Assembly (NCBI GenBank): GCA_000824785.1
Contig: CCNB01000007.1
Span: 408,021 to 472,020, forward strand
Reading direction: 5' to 3'
DNA length: 64,000 nucleotides
Origin: Mesorhizobium plurifarium
GTDB taxonomy: Bacteria > Pseudomonadota > Alphaproteobacteria > Rhizobiales > Rhizobiaceae
Shown: positions 24,662 to 33,162 of the stretch, piece by piece
Position numbering within the stretch: position 1 is the first letter of the stretch
How the letters are laid out: each line of letters begins with the position of its first letter
Made by a program: the position numbers and the translations under genes
Notes under the pieces: model-generated
Told to the model about the DNA's origin: nothing
The model's input: the letters and a program-made list of their open reading frames with translations, nothing else
Databases searched by the model: none

Positions 24662-26785
24662 ATGACTTTTCGTGAACGCCTCCAGGCCTGGCGCTACAAT
24701 CTCGTGCCCGACCATCTGGTCGGCGAGATCCTGACCAAACGCTGGACCGACAACGCCATTCCATTCCTGGCGCTGGTGGCGACGCTTGGCGTGTTCGGCT
24801 CGATCATTCCGGGCTTCTTCAAGCTCACCTCGCTGCAGGAATCGACCCGCCAGCTCGGCGAGTTCTCGCTGGTCGTCATCGGCATGACCGTGGTGATGCT
24901 GGGCGGCGGCATCGACCTTTCGGTCGGTTCGATCTTCGCGCTGTCTTGCTTCTCAGCCGTCTACGTCTTCTTCATCCTCGAGCAATCCATCTGGCTGGCG
25001 CTGGCCGCGGCGCTTGCGGCCGGGCTCGTCTTCGGCGCCATCAACGGATACCTGGTCGGATATCTGAGGCTGCGCGCCTTCCTCACCACGCTGGTCACCT
25101 TCATCTTCGGGCGGGCGCTGTTCGACATCCTCGTCACTGCCTATGCCGCCGACGTGCAGCTTTCCCAAGCGAGCTCCGATGTGCTCGACTTCATCGGCGA
25201 CGGCACGTTCTGGGGCCTGTCGGTTTCGGTCTGGCTGGCGATCATCCTTGCCATCGTCACGCATATCGCGCTGACCCGCTCACGGCCGGGCTGGCATGTG
25301 CTGGCGGTGGGCGGCTCCCGGCGCTCGGCGCACAATGCCGGCATCCGGGTGCGCCGCACCGTGTTCATGACCTATGTCTTTTCCGGCTTCTGCGCCTCGA
25401 TCGGCGGATTCCTCATCGCCTGCCGGTTGAGCGGGGCAGGGCCGGGCACCGGCCTCAATCTGGAAATCATGGCGCTGACGGCGGCGGTGGTCGGCGGCGT
25501 CAGCCTGGGCGGCGGACGCGGCTCGGTGGTCAAGGGCCTGATGGGCGCGATCATCGTGCTCACCATGACCAACGGCCTGATCCGGCTCGGCTACGGCACC
25601 GGCACCAACCAGATGGTGCTCGGTATCCTTCTGGCCGTCGCCGTCACCATCGACATCCGCTGGCTGAAGAACCGTCACAAGGTGCTGAACGAGGTCTATG
25701 TCGCGCCGGTCTATCTCAAGATGGGCGAGACGCAATCGGCCGCGCCTGGTTCCGGCACATCCTACGAGCTCGACAATCGGCTCTCGGCCGCGGACCATAT
25801 CGGGCTGGGCGAGCTGGAAGGACCCGAGGACGTCATCCTCGACCGCGACGACCATCTCTATTGCGGCACCCGCCATGGCGAGATCGTCCGCTTCTTCGCG
25901 CCGGACTACAAGCGCTCCGAGGTCTTTGCCCATATCGGCGGCTTTCCGCTGGGCCTTGCCTTCGACCGGGACGGCAACCTGATCAGCTGTGTCGGCGCCA
26001 TGGGGCTCTATTCCGTCTCGCCGGACCGGGATGTGAAGCGGCTGTCGGCCGAGACGGCGCGCTCCTGGACCTCGATCGCCGACGATGCGCGCCTGCGCGA
26101 CCCGAACGATTGCGACATAGCCCCCGACGGCCGCATCTATTTCACGGATTCCACCAAGCGTTACGACGCCCACGATTGGGCGCTCGACTCGATCGAGAAC
26201 CGCGCCACGGGCCGCCTTTTGGTCTACGACCCGAAGGACGGTTCGACTAAGACGCTGCTCGACGGCTACCGCTACACCAACGGGGTCTGCATGGCGCATG
26301 ACGGCAAGTCGCTGTTCTTCGCCGAAAGCTGGGCCTGCCGCGTGCACCGCTACTGGCTGGAAGGGCCGAAGGCCGGCACAGCCGAATGCGTCATCCGCGA
26401 CATGCCGGGCTATCCCGATAACATCAACCGGGCGTCGGACGGCAATTACTGGATGGCGTGGCTCGGCATGCGGACACCGAGCTTCGACCTGTCGCTGCGC
26501 CATCCCGATATGCGCAAGCGCATGACGCGGCGCCTGCCGCAGGACGAATGGCTGTTTCCCAACATCAACACCGGCGGCGTGGTGAAATTCAATGAGAAGG
26601 GCGGGATCGTCGAGACGCTCGGCGATCTTTCCGGCAACGCGCATCCGATGGTCACTTCGATGCGCGAGCACAAGGGCTATCTGTTCGTCGGCGGCATCCT
26701 CAACAACCGCATCGGGCGTTACAAGATCGAGGGCGCGGACCCGAACTGGACGAGCCCCGCCTCCTATTGGGGAGGCAAGCCATGA
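24662..26785 (+). CDS. Fusion protein: CUT2 ABC permease plus SMP-30/gluconolactonase-like beta-propeller
   Basis: One uninterrupted 707-residue frame. Residues 1 to about 335 are an RbsC-like permease (LGGGIDLSVGSI, GGVSLGGGRGSVVKG, multiple hydrophobic helices). After a linker of about 40 residues, about 380-700 are an SMP-30/strictosidine-synthase-type propeller with EGPEDVILDRDD, DPNDCDIAPDG and ESWACRVHRYW. RbsC-type permeases are expected to end in the cytoplasm, so the propeller would meet substrate as it enters. It could hydrolyse a lactone or sense the solute. Its TGA overlaps the ATG of a second propeller protein. Confidence 0.85.
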   Translation: MTFRERLQAWRYNLVPDHLVGEILTKRWTDNAIPFLALVATLGVFGSIIPGFFKLTSLQESTRQLGEFSLVVIGMTVVMLGGGIDLSVGSIFALSCFSAVYVFFILEQSIWLALAAALAAGLVFGAINGYLVGYLRLRAFLTTLVTFIFGRALFDILVTAYAADVQLSQASSDVLDFIGDGTFWGLSVSVWLAIILAIVTHIALTRSRPGWHVLAVGGSRRSAHNAGIRVRRTVFMTYVFSGFCASIGGFLIACRLSGAGPGTGLNLEIMALTAAVVGGVSLGGGRGSVVKGLMGAIIVLTMTNGLIRLGYGTGTNQMVLGILLAVAVTIDIRWLKNRHKVLNEVYVAPVYLKMGETQSAAPGSGTSYELDNRLSAADHIGLGELEGPEDVILDRDDHLYCGTRHGEIVRFFAPDYKRSEVFAHIGGFPLGLAFDRDGNLISCVGAMGLYSVSPDRDVKRLSAETARSWTSIADDARLRDPNDCDIAPDGRIYFTDSTKRYDAHDWALDSIENRATGRLLVYDPKDGSTKTLLDGYRYTNGVCMAHDGKSLFFAESWACRVHRYWLEGPKAGTAECVIRDMPGYPDNINRASDGNYWMAWLGMRTPSFDLSLRHPDMRKRMTRRLPQDEWLFPNINTGGVVKFNEKGGIVETLGDLSGNAHPMVTSMREHKGYLFVGGILNNRIGRYKIEGADPNWTSPASYWGGKP

Positions 26786-27831
26786 TCCTCGATCCGATCC
26801 TGGACGTCTTCCGCGGCAAGGCGGTCACCATCCCGCCGCTCGACGGCGCCTTCCGTCCCAACACGCGGCTGGACGATCTGCCTGCCTTCGCCGAACTGGC
26901 GGAACCGGACAACCTGCTGGCGGCCGACGGGCGTCTGCTTGTCTCCAGCGGCAACGCCATCCTGGCTGTTGCGGCCGGTTCCGAGCCCATCGTGGTCGAG
27001 ACCTTTCAATCTTCCGTCACCGCGCTGGCGCTGTCGCCAGCGGGCGAACTCACGGTCGGATTGGAAAGCGGCAAGCTGCTCATTGCCGGCAAGGAGGTTT
27101 CGCTGCCGGCCGGGATCCGCTGCATCACGGCGCTCGCCCATGCGGAAGACGGCACGCTGTGGCTGGCCAACGGCTCCAGTGAGCACGCGCCGTCCCAATG
27201 GGCGGCCGACTTGATGAAGAAGGGCGCGTCCGGCTCGCTTTGGGCGCGGCCGGCCGGCGGAGATTTTCGCAAGGCGGCCGACGGCATCGCTTTCCCATAC
27301 GGGCTCTATCCTGCCGACGGTGATGTGGTGGTCAGCGAGAGCTGGCGCCATCAGCTGGTCCGCTTCAGCGCGACCGGCAATCGCGCCACGGTGCTGACGC
27401 ATCTTCCCGGCTATCCGTCGCGACTGGCGCCGGCCAGCGACGGCGGGGCGTGGCTGACGCTGTTTGCGCCGCGCAACCGGCTGATCGAATTCGTGTTGCA
27501 GGAAACGCATTATCGCCAGGACATGATCGACCAGGTGCCGCCGGCCTACTGGATCGCGCCGGCGCTGGCCTCCAACCGCAGCTTCCTCGAGCCGCTGCAA
27601 TGCGGCGGCATCCGTACCATGGGCATCCACAAGCCGTGGTCGCCTAGCCGCTCCTACGGGCTCGTAGTCAGGCTCGACCGGGACATGCAGCCGCAATTCA
27701 GCCTGCACAGCCGCGCCAACGGCACGCGCCACGGCATCTGCAGCGTCGCGGAAAAGGACGGCCGCCTGTTCGTCGGCTCGAAGGGCGGCGATTGCGTGCT
27801 GGCGCTCGACGCAATCACGGGAGGTTTCTGA
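26782..27831 (+). CDS. SMP-30-like beta-propeller protein, unfused
   Basis: A 349-residue protein without signal peptide or membrane segment, related to the SMP-30/gluconolactonase propellers (FPYGLYPADGDVVVSESWRHQ; LPGYPSRLAPASDGGAWL). ATG 26782 overlaps the fusion gene's stop by four bases, and its own TGA shares a base with the ATPase ATG at 27831. This places two propellers inside one importer operon. It may be a cytoplasmic lactonase or partner of the fused domain. Divergence from the fused propeller is large, so it is not a recent duplicate. Confidence 0.75.
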   Translation: MILDPILDVFRGKAVTIPPLDGAFRPNTRLDDLPAFAELAEPDNLLAADGRLLVSSGNAILAVAAGSEPIVVETFQSSVTALALSPAGELTVGLESGKLLIAGKEVSLPAGIRCITALAHAEDGTLWLANGSSEHAPSQWAADLMKKGASGSLWARPAGGDFRKAADGIAFPYGLYPADGDVVVSESWRHQLVRFSATGNRATVLTHLPGYPSRLAPASDGGAWLTLFAPRNRLIEFVLQETHYRQDMIDQVPPAYWIAPALASNRSFLEPLQCGGIRTMGIHKPWSPSRSYGLVVRLDRDMQPQFSLHSRANGTRHGICSVAEKDGRLFVGSKGGDCVLALDAITGGF

Positions 27832-29327
27832 TGGAACCGATCGTTCGTCTGGAGGACGTGACGAAAACCTACCGCGGCGTGCCGGCGGTGAAGAACGTCA
27901 CGTTCGATCTGAGGAAAGGCGAGATCCATGCCCTGCTCGGCGAAAACGGCGCCGGCAAGTCGACGCTGACCAAGATCATCGCCGGCGTCGTCGACGCCAC
28001 TTCAGGCAGGATGTTCCACAAGGGCGTCGAGACGGCCTACGCCTCGCCGCATGCCGCGCTGGAAGCGGGCATCGCCATGGTGTTTCAGGAGACCAGCCTG
28101 GTGCCGTCGATGACGGTGGCGCAGAACCTCTATCTCGGCACGGAGAAATTCCTCAACCGGCTGCGCGGCACCTACATCTCGGCGCAGCAATTCCTGCAGT
28201 CGCTGAACTTCCCGGTCGACCCGAACGCGATGGTGGCCACGCTTGGCGCCGCCAAGCGGCAGATGGTCGAGATCGCGCGCGCCGTCCACCACAATGCCGA
28301 GATCATCATCTTCGACGAACCGACGGCGACGCTGACGCCGGAAGAGAAGCGCCATTTCTTCGCGCTGATCCGGAGGCTTAAGGCGCGCGGCGTGTCGATC
28401 GTCTTCATCAGCCATGCGCTGGAAGAGGCGCTGATGATCGCCGACCGCATCACCATCCTGCGCGACGGCGAACTGGTGATCACCGACGAGACATCGGCCT
28501 TCGACCGCGACAGGATCGTCGCCGCCATGGTCGGGCGCTCGCTGACGGGGCAGATCTACCGCCAGCGCGACGAGACGAAATTGCGCAAGGCCGGCAAGAA
28601 GGTGCTCTCGGTGCAGGACATCTCGATGAGCAACATCGTGCGCAACAATTCGTTCTCGATCTTCGAGGGCCAGATTACCGGTGTGTTCGGCCTGATCGGG
28701 TCGGGCCGCACCGAGACCTTCAAGATCGTCTCGGGCATCTACAAGCGCGACTTCCTGCGCGGTGGCGCGATTGAATTGGACGACAAGCCGGTGCGCTACC
28801 TGGTGCCAAGCGAGGCGGTGGCCGACGGCATCGTCTATGTCACCGAGGACCGCAAGAGCGAAGGCATCTTCGAGACGATGGGTATCGCCGAGAACCTGTT
28901 CGGCGGGTTGTTGGCCGCCGGCCGGGAAAAGGCCTGGGTCATCAACCAGCAGGAGATGCGGCAGCTTTCCGCCGAATGGACGAAGACGCTCAACATCAAG
29001 GCGATCAACGACAATGCCCGCGTGGTCGAGCTTTCCGGCGGCAACCAGCAGAAGGTGGTGATCGGCAAGGGCCTGGTGCAGCAGCCGCGCATCGTCATCT
29101 TCGACGAGCCGACGCGCGGCGTCGACGTCGGCGCCATCGCCGAGATACACCAGATCATCAACCGGCTGGCCGACGAGGGCCTCGCCGTCGTCGTCATCTC
29201 GTCCTACCTGCCGGAGATCATGAATCTGTCGGATCGGATCCTCGTCTGCCGCCAGGGCCGCATCGTGGAGGAATTCTCGCCGGCGGAGGCGACGGAGGAG
29301 AAGATCATGTATGCGGCGGTGCACTAG
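27831..29327 (+). CDS. RbsA-type sugar ABC ATPase with two nucleotide-binding domains
   Basis: Duplicated ATPase of 498 residues for the 22480-27831 importer. The first domain has Walker A GENGAGKST, Walker B IIIFDEPTATLT and a degenerate signature (LGAAKRQMVEIA). The second has a Walker A variant GLIGSGRTE, signature LSGGNQQKVVIG and Walker B IVIFDEPTRGVD. This split between good and degenerate motifs is common in RbsA/XylG proteins. ATG 27831 overlaps the upstream stop; the open frame from 27792 is not needed. Confidence 0.88.
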   Translation: MEPIVRLEDVTKTYRGVPAVKNVTFDLRKGEIHALLGENGAGKSTLTKIIAGVVDATSGRMFHKGVETAYASPHAALEAGIAMVFQETSLVPSMTVAQNLYLGTEKFLNRLRGTYISAQQFLQSLNFPVDPNAMVATLGAAKRQMVEIARAVHHNAEIIIFDEPTATLTPEEKRHFFALIRRLKARGVSIVFISHALEEALMIADRITILRDGELVITDETSAFDRDRIVAAMVGRSLTGQIYRQRDETKLRKAGKKVLSVQDISMSNIVRNNSFSIFEGQITGVFGLIGSGRTETFKIVSGIYKRDFLRGGAIELDDKPVRYLVPSEAVADGIVYVTEDRKSEGIFETMGIAENLFGGLLAAGREKAWVINQQEMRQLSAEWTKTLNIKAINDNARVVELSGGNQQKVVIGKGLVQQPRIVIFDEPTRGVDVGAIAEIHQIINRLADEGLAVVVISSYLPEIMNLSDRILVCRQGRIVEEFSPAEATEEKIMYAAVH

Positions 29328-29469
29328 GGTGTGGCGATATTCAGGTGAGGCCGGCCTGCAAATGGCGGGCTCCTCCGCTTCCGGTGCTCACGTACTTTAA
29401 GTACGCTCCGCTCCGGTTCTCGGAGCCCACCATTTTCGACTCGGCCTGACCTGAATCTCGACACACCCT
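29327..29469. repeat. Long imperfect palindromic element
   Basis: From the ATPase stop codon onward, GGGTGTGGCGATATTCAGGT is mirrored by the complement of ACCTGAATCTCGACACACCC ending at about 29468. The centre is the palindrome GTACTTTAAGTAC, flanked by further matching GGGCTCC/GGAGCCC blocks. The roughly 143-base unit could fold into one long hairpin and act as a terminator or as a dispersed mosaic repeat. I see no open frame in it and no transposase nearby. Confidence 0.7.
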
Positions 29470-29573
29470 GGTGGTGCCGCCTGCAGGCAAATGCGCTAAT
29501 CAAATGAATGGATTGTCGGCGACTTTTGAGCGTCCGATTCAATGAACTGGCATAGAAACGAGAGGACCAAACC

Positions 29574-29981
29574 ATGGCCACCACAAAACTGCTCAGCGAT
29601 GCCGAGGTCGAAAAGATCCCGGCGGTGAAGGCCGTGTTCGACGATATCCGGGCTACGCGGAAATCCGACTTCGTCAACAATTTCTGGCGTGGGCTGGCCA
29701 ATGACCCGGCGTCGCTGAAGCGGGTGTGGGAGCAGCTCAAGGCGGTGATGGTCGCCGACAGCGCCATCGATCCGCTGACCAAGGAAATGATCTATATCGC
29801 CGTCTCGACCGCCAATGGCTGCTCCTACTGCATCCATTCGCACACCGCCGCCGCGCGGGCCAAAGGCATGACCGACGCGCAGCATGGCGAGCTTGTGTCG
29901 ATCATTGGGCTGGCCGGCCAGACCAATCATCTCGTCACCGCCATGCAGATCCCGCTCGATCCGCAGTTCGAGGTGAAGTGA
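29574..29981 (+). CDS. Carboxymuconolactone decarboxylase/AhpD-like protein
   Basis: A 135-residue all-helical protein with the AhpD-type redox motif CSYCIHSHT (about residues 83-91), consisting of CXXC and a nearby His. ATG 29574 follows GAGAGGA. Such proteins reduce peroxidatic partners or act on small aromatics and lactones. It stands alone on the plus strand, convergent with the amidohydrolase of the molybdenum hydroxylase operon. A role in protection against oxidants generated by that enzyme is possible but unproven. Confidence 0.82.
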   Translation: MATTKLLSDAEVEKIPAVKAVFDDIRATRKSDFVNNFWRGLANDPASLKRVWEQLKAVMVADSAIDPLTKEMIYIAVSTANGCSYCIHSHTAAARAKGMTDAQHGELVSIIGLAGQTNHLVTAMQIPLDPQFEVK

Positions 29982-30023
29982 GGCGCCGGCTTTTCCTCCA
30001 CAAGGGGAGAAGGGGAATCCGCG

Positions 30024-30914
30024 CTACGCCGGCCGATACACTTTCTCCGCCGTGTTCCAGAAGATGTTTGCCTCTGCTTTGGCGCCGTGCCTGGCGACCG
30101 CCGCGCGGTGTGCCTTGATCAGTTCGGCGTGGCTGGTCCACAGCTTTTCGATCGGGAAGTTCGAGCCGAACATCAGCCGGTCGCTGCCGAGGATTTCTAT
30201 CGCGTTGTCGACGATATAGGCGATGAGATCCGGGTCGTTGCGGTGAACGAAAGTGCCGAGCCCCGAAAGCTTGGCGTAGAAATTGGGCGCCGCCGAAAGC
30301 GTGCGCAGCCCCGCCTTCCATGCTTCAGTGGTCTCCGGCTCCATGCCGGTCAGCATGCCGGCATGGGTTAGGATGAAATTCGTCTGAGGGTTTTCGCCGA
30401 CCAGCGTCAGTCCATCCTTCATCTGCGCGGGAAAGAGCTGCAAGTCGAAGGAGAGGCCGTAGTCCTTCAGCCGCGCCACATTGGCGCGAACCTTCGGGTC
30501 GATCACCTGATCGGCCGAGGCGGCGAAGCGGAAGGCGGGCGTCTCGTGCCAGTGGAGTTGCATACGCACGCCGCGCAGCAGCCTGTATTTCATCAGCCGG
30601 TCGATCTGCGGTCGGACGTCGTCGACCGTCATGTCGGCATAGCCGACGATGGCGTGCGGCCAACCGGTCTCATCGGCGGTCTTCTGCAGGAAGGCGACCT
30701 CTTTTTCGAAATTCTCCTTGGCCCAGTTGGTCTGCACGTAGACGGCCTTCTCGACGCCCGAGCCCTTCTGGTCCTCGAGGAACTCCGTGATCGGATAGTC
30801 GCGGCGGATCGGCTCGTAGGGGCCGAAGATGCGCGGCACCATCGGCCCGACCAACCAGGGCTGGTCCTTCTGGCGCCAGATGTGGAAATGCGCGTCGATG
30901 GCTTTATGCATCAC
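30024..30914 (-). CDS. Amidohydrolase-2 family metal-dependent hydrolase
   Basis: TIM-barrel hydrolase of 296 residues. The N-terminal metal motif AIDAHFHIW, the strand motifs VRMQLHWHE and FILTHAGM, and C-terminal FGSNFPIEKL (Asn/Asp metal position) fit PF04909, which includes lactonases and decarboxylases. It is last in the minus-strand operon, and its ATG overlaps the VWA gene stop by four bases (30911-30914). It probably hydrolyses a ring or lactone product formed after the molybdenum hydroxylase step. Confidence 0.82.
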   Translation of the reverse strand: MMHKAIDAHFHIWRQKDQPWLVGPMVPRIFGPYEPIRRDYPITEFLEDQKGSGVEKAVYVQTNWAKENFEKEVAFLQKTADETGWPHAIVGYADMTVDDVRPQIDRLMKYRLLRGVRMQLHWHETPAFRFAASADQVIDPKVRANVARLKDYGLSFDLQLFPAQMKDGLTLVGENPQTNFILTHAGMLTGMEPETTEAWKAGLRTLSAAPNFYAKLSGLGTFVHRNDPDLIAYIVDNAIEILGSDRLMFGSNFPIEKLWTSHAELIKAHRAAVARHGAKAEANIFWNTAEKVYRPA

Positions 30915-32047
30915 GATACCCTTTTCCAGATGGAAGCGGCCGCCGGGGCGGGGCGGGCGAGCGATAGGATGAAATCGGTCAGGCTTCCCACCGATGAGCC
31001 GTCGACCAGGTCGTCGAGCACCGGCAGGACGGCGTGGAGCGCGGCCGTCGCCGGGCGAAAGCGCGGATCGCCGGCGAGAGGGCTCGCCAGCGACAGCCGG
31101 AAGGCGCGGGCGCTGAAGCGGCGCATGGCGATCTCAAGTTCGGCATGGCTGCCGCGTTCCAGGCCGTCGGACAGGATGACGACGCAGGCGCCGCGCGCAA
31201 ATGCGGAAAAACGTGGCACCGAAAGGAAGGCGAGCAAGGTCGGACCCATGCGGGTGCCGCCGTCCCAATCGTCGACAAGTGTTGCGGCGCGCGCAAGCGC
31301 CTGCTCGCGGTCGCGGATGCGCAGCGCCGAGGTGACGCGGGTGAGCCGCGTGCCGAAGGTGAAGACCTCGGCGCGATCCGCGCCTTGCACGGCCGCATGG
31401 GCCAGCTTGAGATAATCGGCGGTGTGCAGTTTCATCGAGCCGGAGACATCGATGAGCAGCAAGAGCTTGCGTGGCACGGCTTGGCGGCGACGCAGCAGCG
31501 GCGAGGGGATGTCGCCGTCGGCGCTGACGATCTCGCTGAGCGAGCGGCGGAGGTCGAGCGTGCCGCGCGAGCGGGTGCGCGTGGTGCGGAAGGAACGGCG
31601 CGCGGGCAGGGCGGACGTGAGCTTGCGGCGGAACTGGCCAAGGCCATCGGCGTCGCGCTGGAAATCGCGATTGCTCAGTTGCTCGAGCGCCGAAGACAGC
31701 TCGCCGCCTTTTTCCTGGCGAGCGAGCTGTTTTTCTTCCTCGCGCGCGCCGCGATCGTCCTTGACGCGGGTTTCGTCGTCCTCGTCACCTTCGATCGCGG
31801 GCCTGGCGTCGCCATGGAAATAGGCTCGGAAATGCGCCTCGAATTCGCCGCGGCGATCGGGCGAGGGCGCGAGCGTTGCGAGCGCCGCCTCGCGGATGTC
31901 GGTCATCGAGCGCGGACCAAGCAGGGTGACCGCTTGCATGAAGCTGGCGATTTGTTCTGGAGCAATGGCGAAAGCGTGATCACGGAGCAAACGGGCGAAG
32001 CCGAGGAAAGCGGCGGCGGCAGGGCGCAGGTTTTGCGGACGCCTCAT
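30911..32047 (-). CDS. CoxE-like von Willebrand factor A domain protein
   Basis: A 378-residue protein whose C-terminal half is a VWA domain with an intact MIDAS motif (LLLLIDVSGSMK, about residue 195 onward). A charged linker (EDDETRVKDDRGAREEEKQ) precedes it. CoxE-type proteins work with a MoxR AAA+ ATPase to mature the active site of molybdenum hydroxylases. That ATPase is the next gene upstream, after a 226-base gap that contains a palindromic repeat. Confidence 0.82.
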   Translation of the reverse strand: MRRPQNLRPAAAAFLGFARLLRDHAFAIAPEQIASFMQAVTLLGPRSMTDIREAALATLAPSPDRRGEFEAHFRAYFHGDARPAIEGDEDDETRVKDDRGAREEEKQLARQEKGGELSSALEQLSNRDFQRDADGLGQFRRKLTSALPARRSFRTTRTRSRGTLDLRRSLSEIVSADGDIPSPLLRRRQAVPRKLLLLIDVSGSMKLHTADYLKLAHAAVQGADRAEVFTFGTRLTRVTSALRIRDREQALARAATLVDDWDGGTRMGPTLLAFLSVPRFSAFARGACVVILSDGLERGSHAELEIAMRRFSARAFRLSLASPLAGDPRFRPATAALHAVLPVLDDLVDGSSVGSLTDFILSLARPAPAAASIWKRVS

Positions 32048-32051
32048 TCCT

Positions 32052-32213
32052 TCGCGCCCCCCTCTGTCCTGCCGGACATCTCCCCCACAAGGGGGAAGAT
32101 TGGCAGCTTGGGCGCACCCCTCAATCCAGCGGCGCCGGCGATTGGCGAAAGCCGATGCGACAGCTGATCTCCCCCCAAGTGGGGGAGATGTCCGGCAGGA
32201 CAGCGGGGGGCGC
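32052..32213. repeat. Rhizobial mosaic palindromic repeat (copy 1)
   Basis: Two arms of about 53 bases in inverted orientation, 32052-32106 and 32160-32213, each with the core TGTCCTGCCGGACATCTCCC followed by a short self-complementary CCCCCACAAGGGGG-type stem. The spacer is about 53 bases. A diverged second copy with the same architecture lies at 61693-61858. The structure and core match the RIME-like repeats of rhizobia. It separates the VWA and MoxR genes and could act as an RNA hairpin within the operon. Confidence 0.75.
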
Positions 32214-32273
32214 TGCCCCGCCGGCGTTGCGCATTAGCCTTGGGGTATCGCGCCAGCGCATTGCGATTGTCCA

Positions 32274-33155
32274 TCACGCCAGCGCCTCCTCGACTATCCT
32301 CCCGAGTTCCGGGGCAATGGCGGAAAGATCCTCCTCGTCCTTGATCAGCACGCCGATGGCGCGACGGAAGGCTTCCGGCCAGGGGCTGCCGCCTTTTTCG
32401 AGAATCGTGGCGGCATTCGCCCATTCGACCGCCTCGGCGATGCCCGGCGGTTTTGCCAGCGGGCGAGCGCGGATCTCCTGCACGGCATTCGCCACCGCGC
32501 GTGCCGTCGCCTCGGCGACATCGCCCGCGCGCAGCAAGATGATCTCGGCCTCGCGCTGGGCGTTGGGATAGCCGATCCAGTGATAGACGCAGCGCCGGCG
32601 CAGGGCCTCGGCCAGCTCGCGGGTGCGGTTCGAGGTGAGAATGACGATCGGCTGTGTTGCGGCGCGGATCGTGCCGCGCTCCGGAATGCTGATCTGGAAA
32701 TCGGAGAGGAATTCCAGAAGCAGGGCCTCGAACTCGTGGTCGGAGCGGTCGATCTCGTCGACCAGCAGCACGCGCTCGCCCGGGGCCCGCAGTACCTGCA
32801 GCAGTGGCCGGGCGATGAGAAAACGGTCGTCATAGATGTCGACCTCGTGCTCGCCGGCATGGCGGATGGCGAGCAGCTGGCGCTGGTAGTTCCACTCGTA
32901 GAGCGCATGCCCGGCGTCAATGCCTTCATAGCATTGCAGGCGCACCAGCTCGCGGTCCAGCAGCTGGGCGACCGCCTTGGCGGCCTCGGTCTTGCCGACG
33001 CCCGGCGCACCTTCGAGCAGCAACGGTTTGCCCAATCGGACCGCCAGGAAGATCGCGGTAGCAAGGCTGTCGTCGGCCAGGTAGCACGAGGCGGCAAGGC
33101 GCGCAGCGATCGCTTCCGGCGAAGCCGCGACTTCAACGGCGTCGGCGTTTGCCAT
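32274..33155 (-). CDS. MoxR-family AAA+ ATPase (CoxD-like)
   Basis: A 293-residue AAA+ chaperone. Walker A GAPGVGKTE (about 48-56), Walker B VLLVDEIDRSD, sensor-1 region VILTSNRTREL and a C-terminal lid are seen. With the VWA protein downstream it should insert or activate the metal centre of the molybdenum hydroxylase encoded upstream. ATG 33155 lies eight bases after the stop of the large-subunit C-part gene. Confidence 0.85.
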   Translation of the reverse strand: MANADAVEVAASPEAIAARLAASCYLADDSLATAIFLAVRLGKPLLLEGAPGVGKTEAAKAVAQLLDRELVRLQCYEGIDAGHALYEWNYQRQLLAIRHAGEHEVDIYDDRFLIARPLLQVLRAPGERVLLVDEIDRSDHEFEALLLEFLSDFQISIPERGTIRAATQPIVILTSNRTRELAEALRRRCVYHWIGYPNAQREAEIILLRAGDVAEATARAVANAVQEIRARPLAKPPGIAEAVEWANAATILEKGGSPWPEAFRRAIGVLIKDEEDLSAIAPELGRIVEEALA

Positions 33156-33162
33156 CTTCCCC

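Noticed and set aside
29327..29469. Possible insertion sequence or MITE
   Set aside because: Long inverted symmetry is present, but there is no transposase and no visible target duplication, so only a repeat is claimed.
32044..32424. A 126-codon minus-strand frame between the VWA and MoxR genes
   Set aside because: It runs through the palindromic repeat and out of frame into the MoxR gene; no independent coding evidence.
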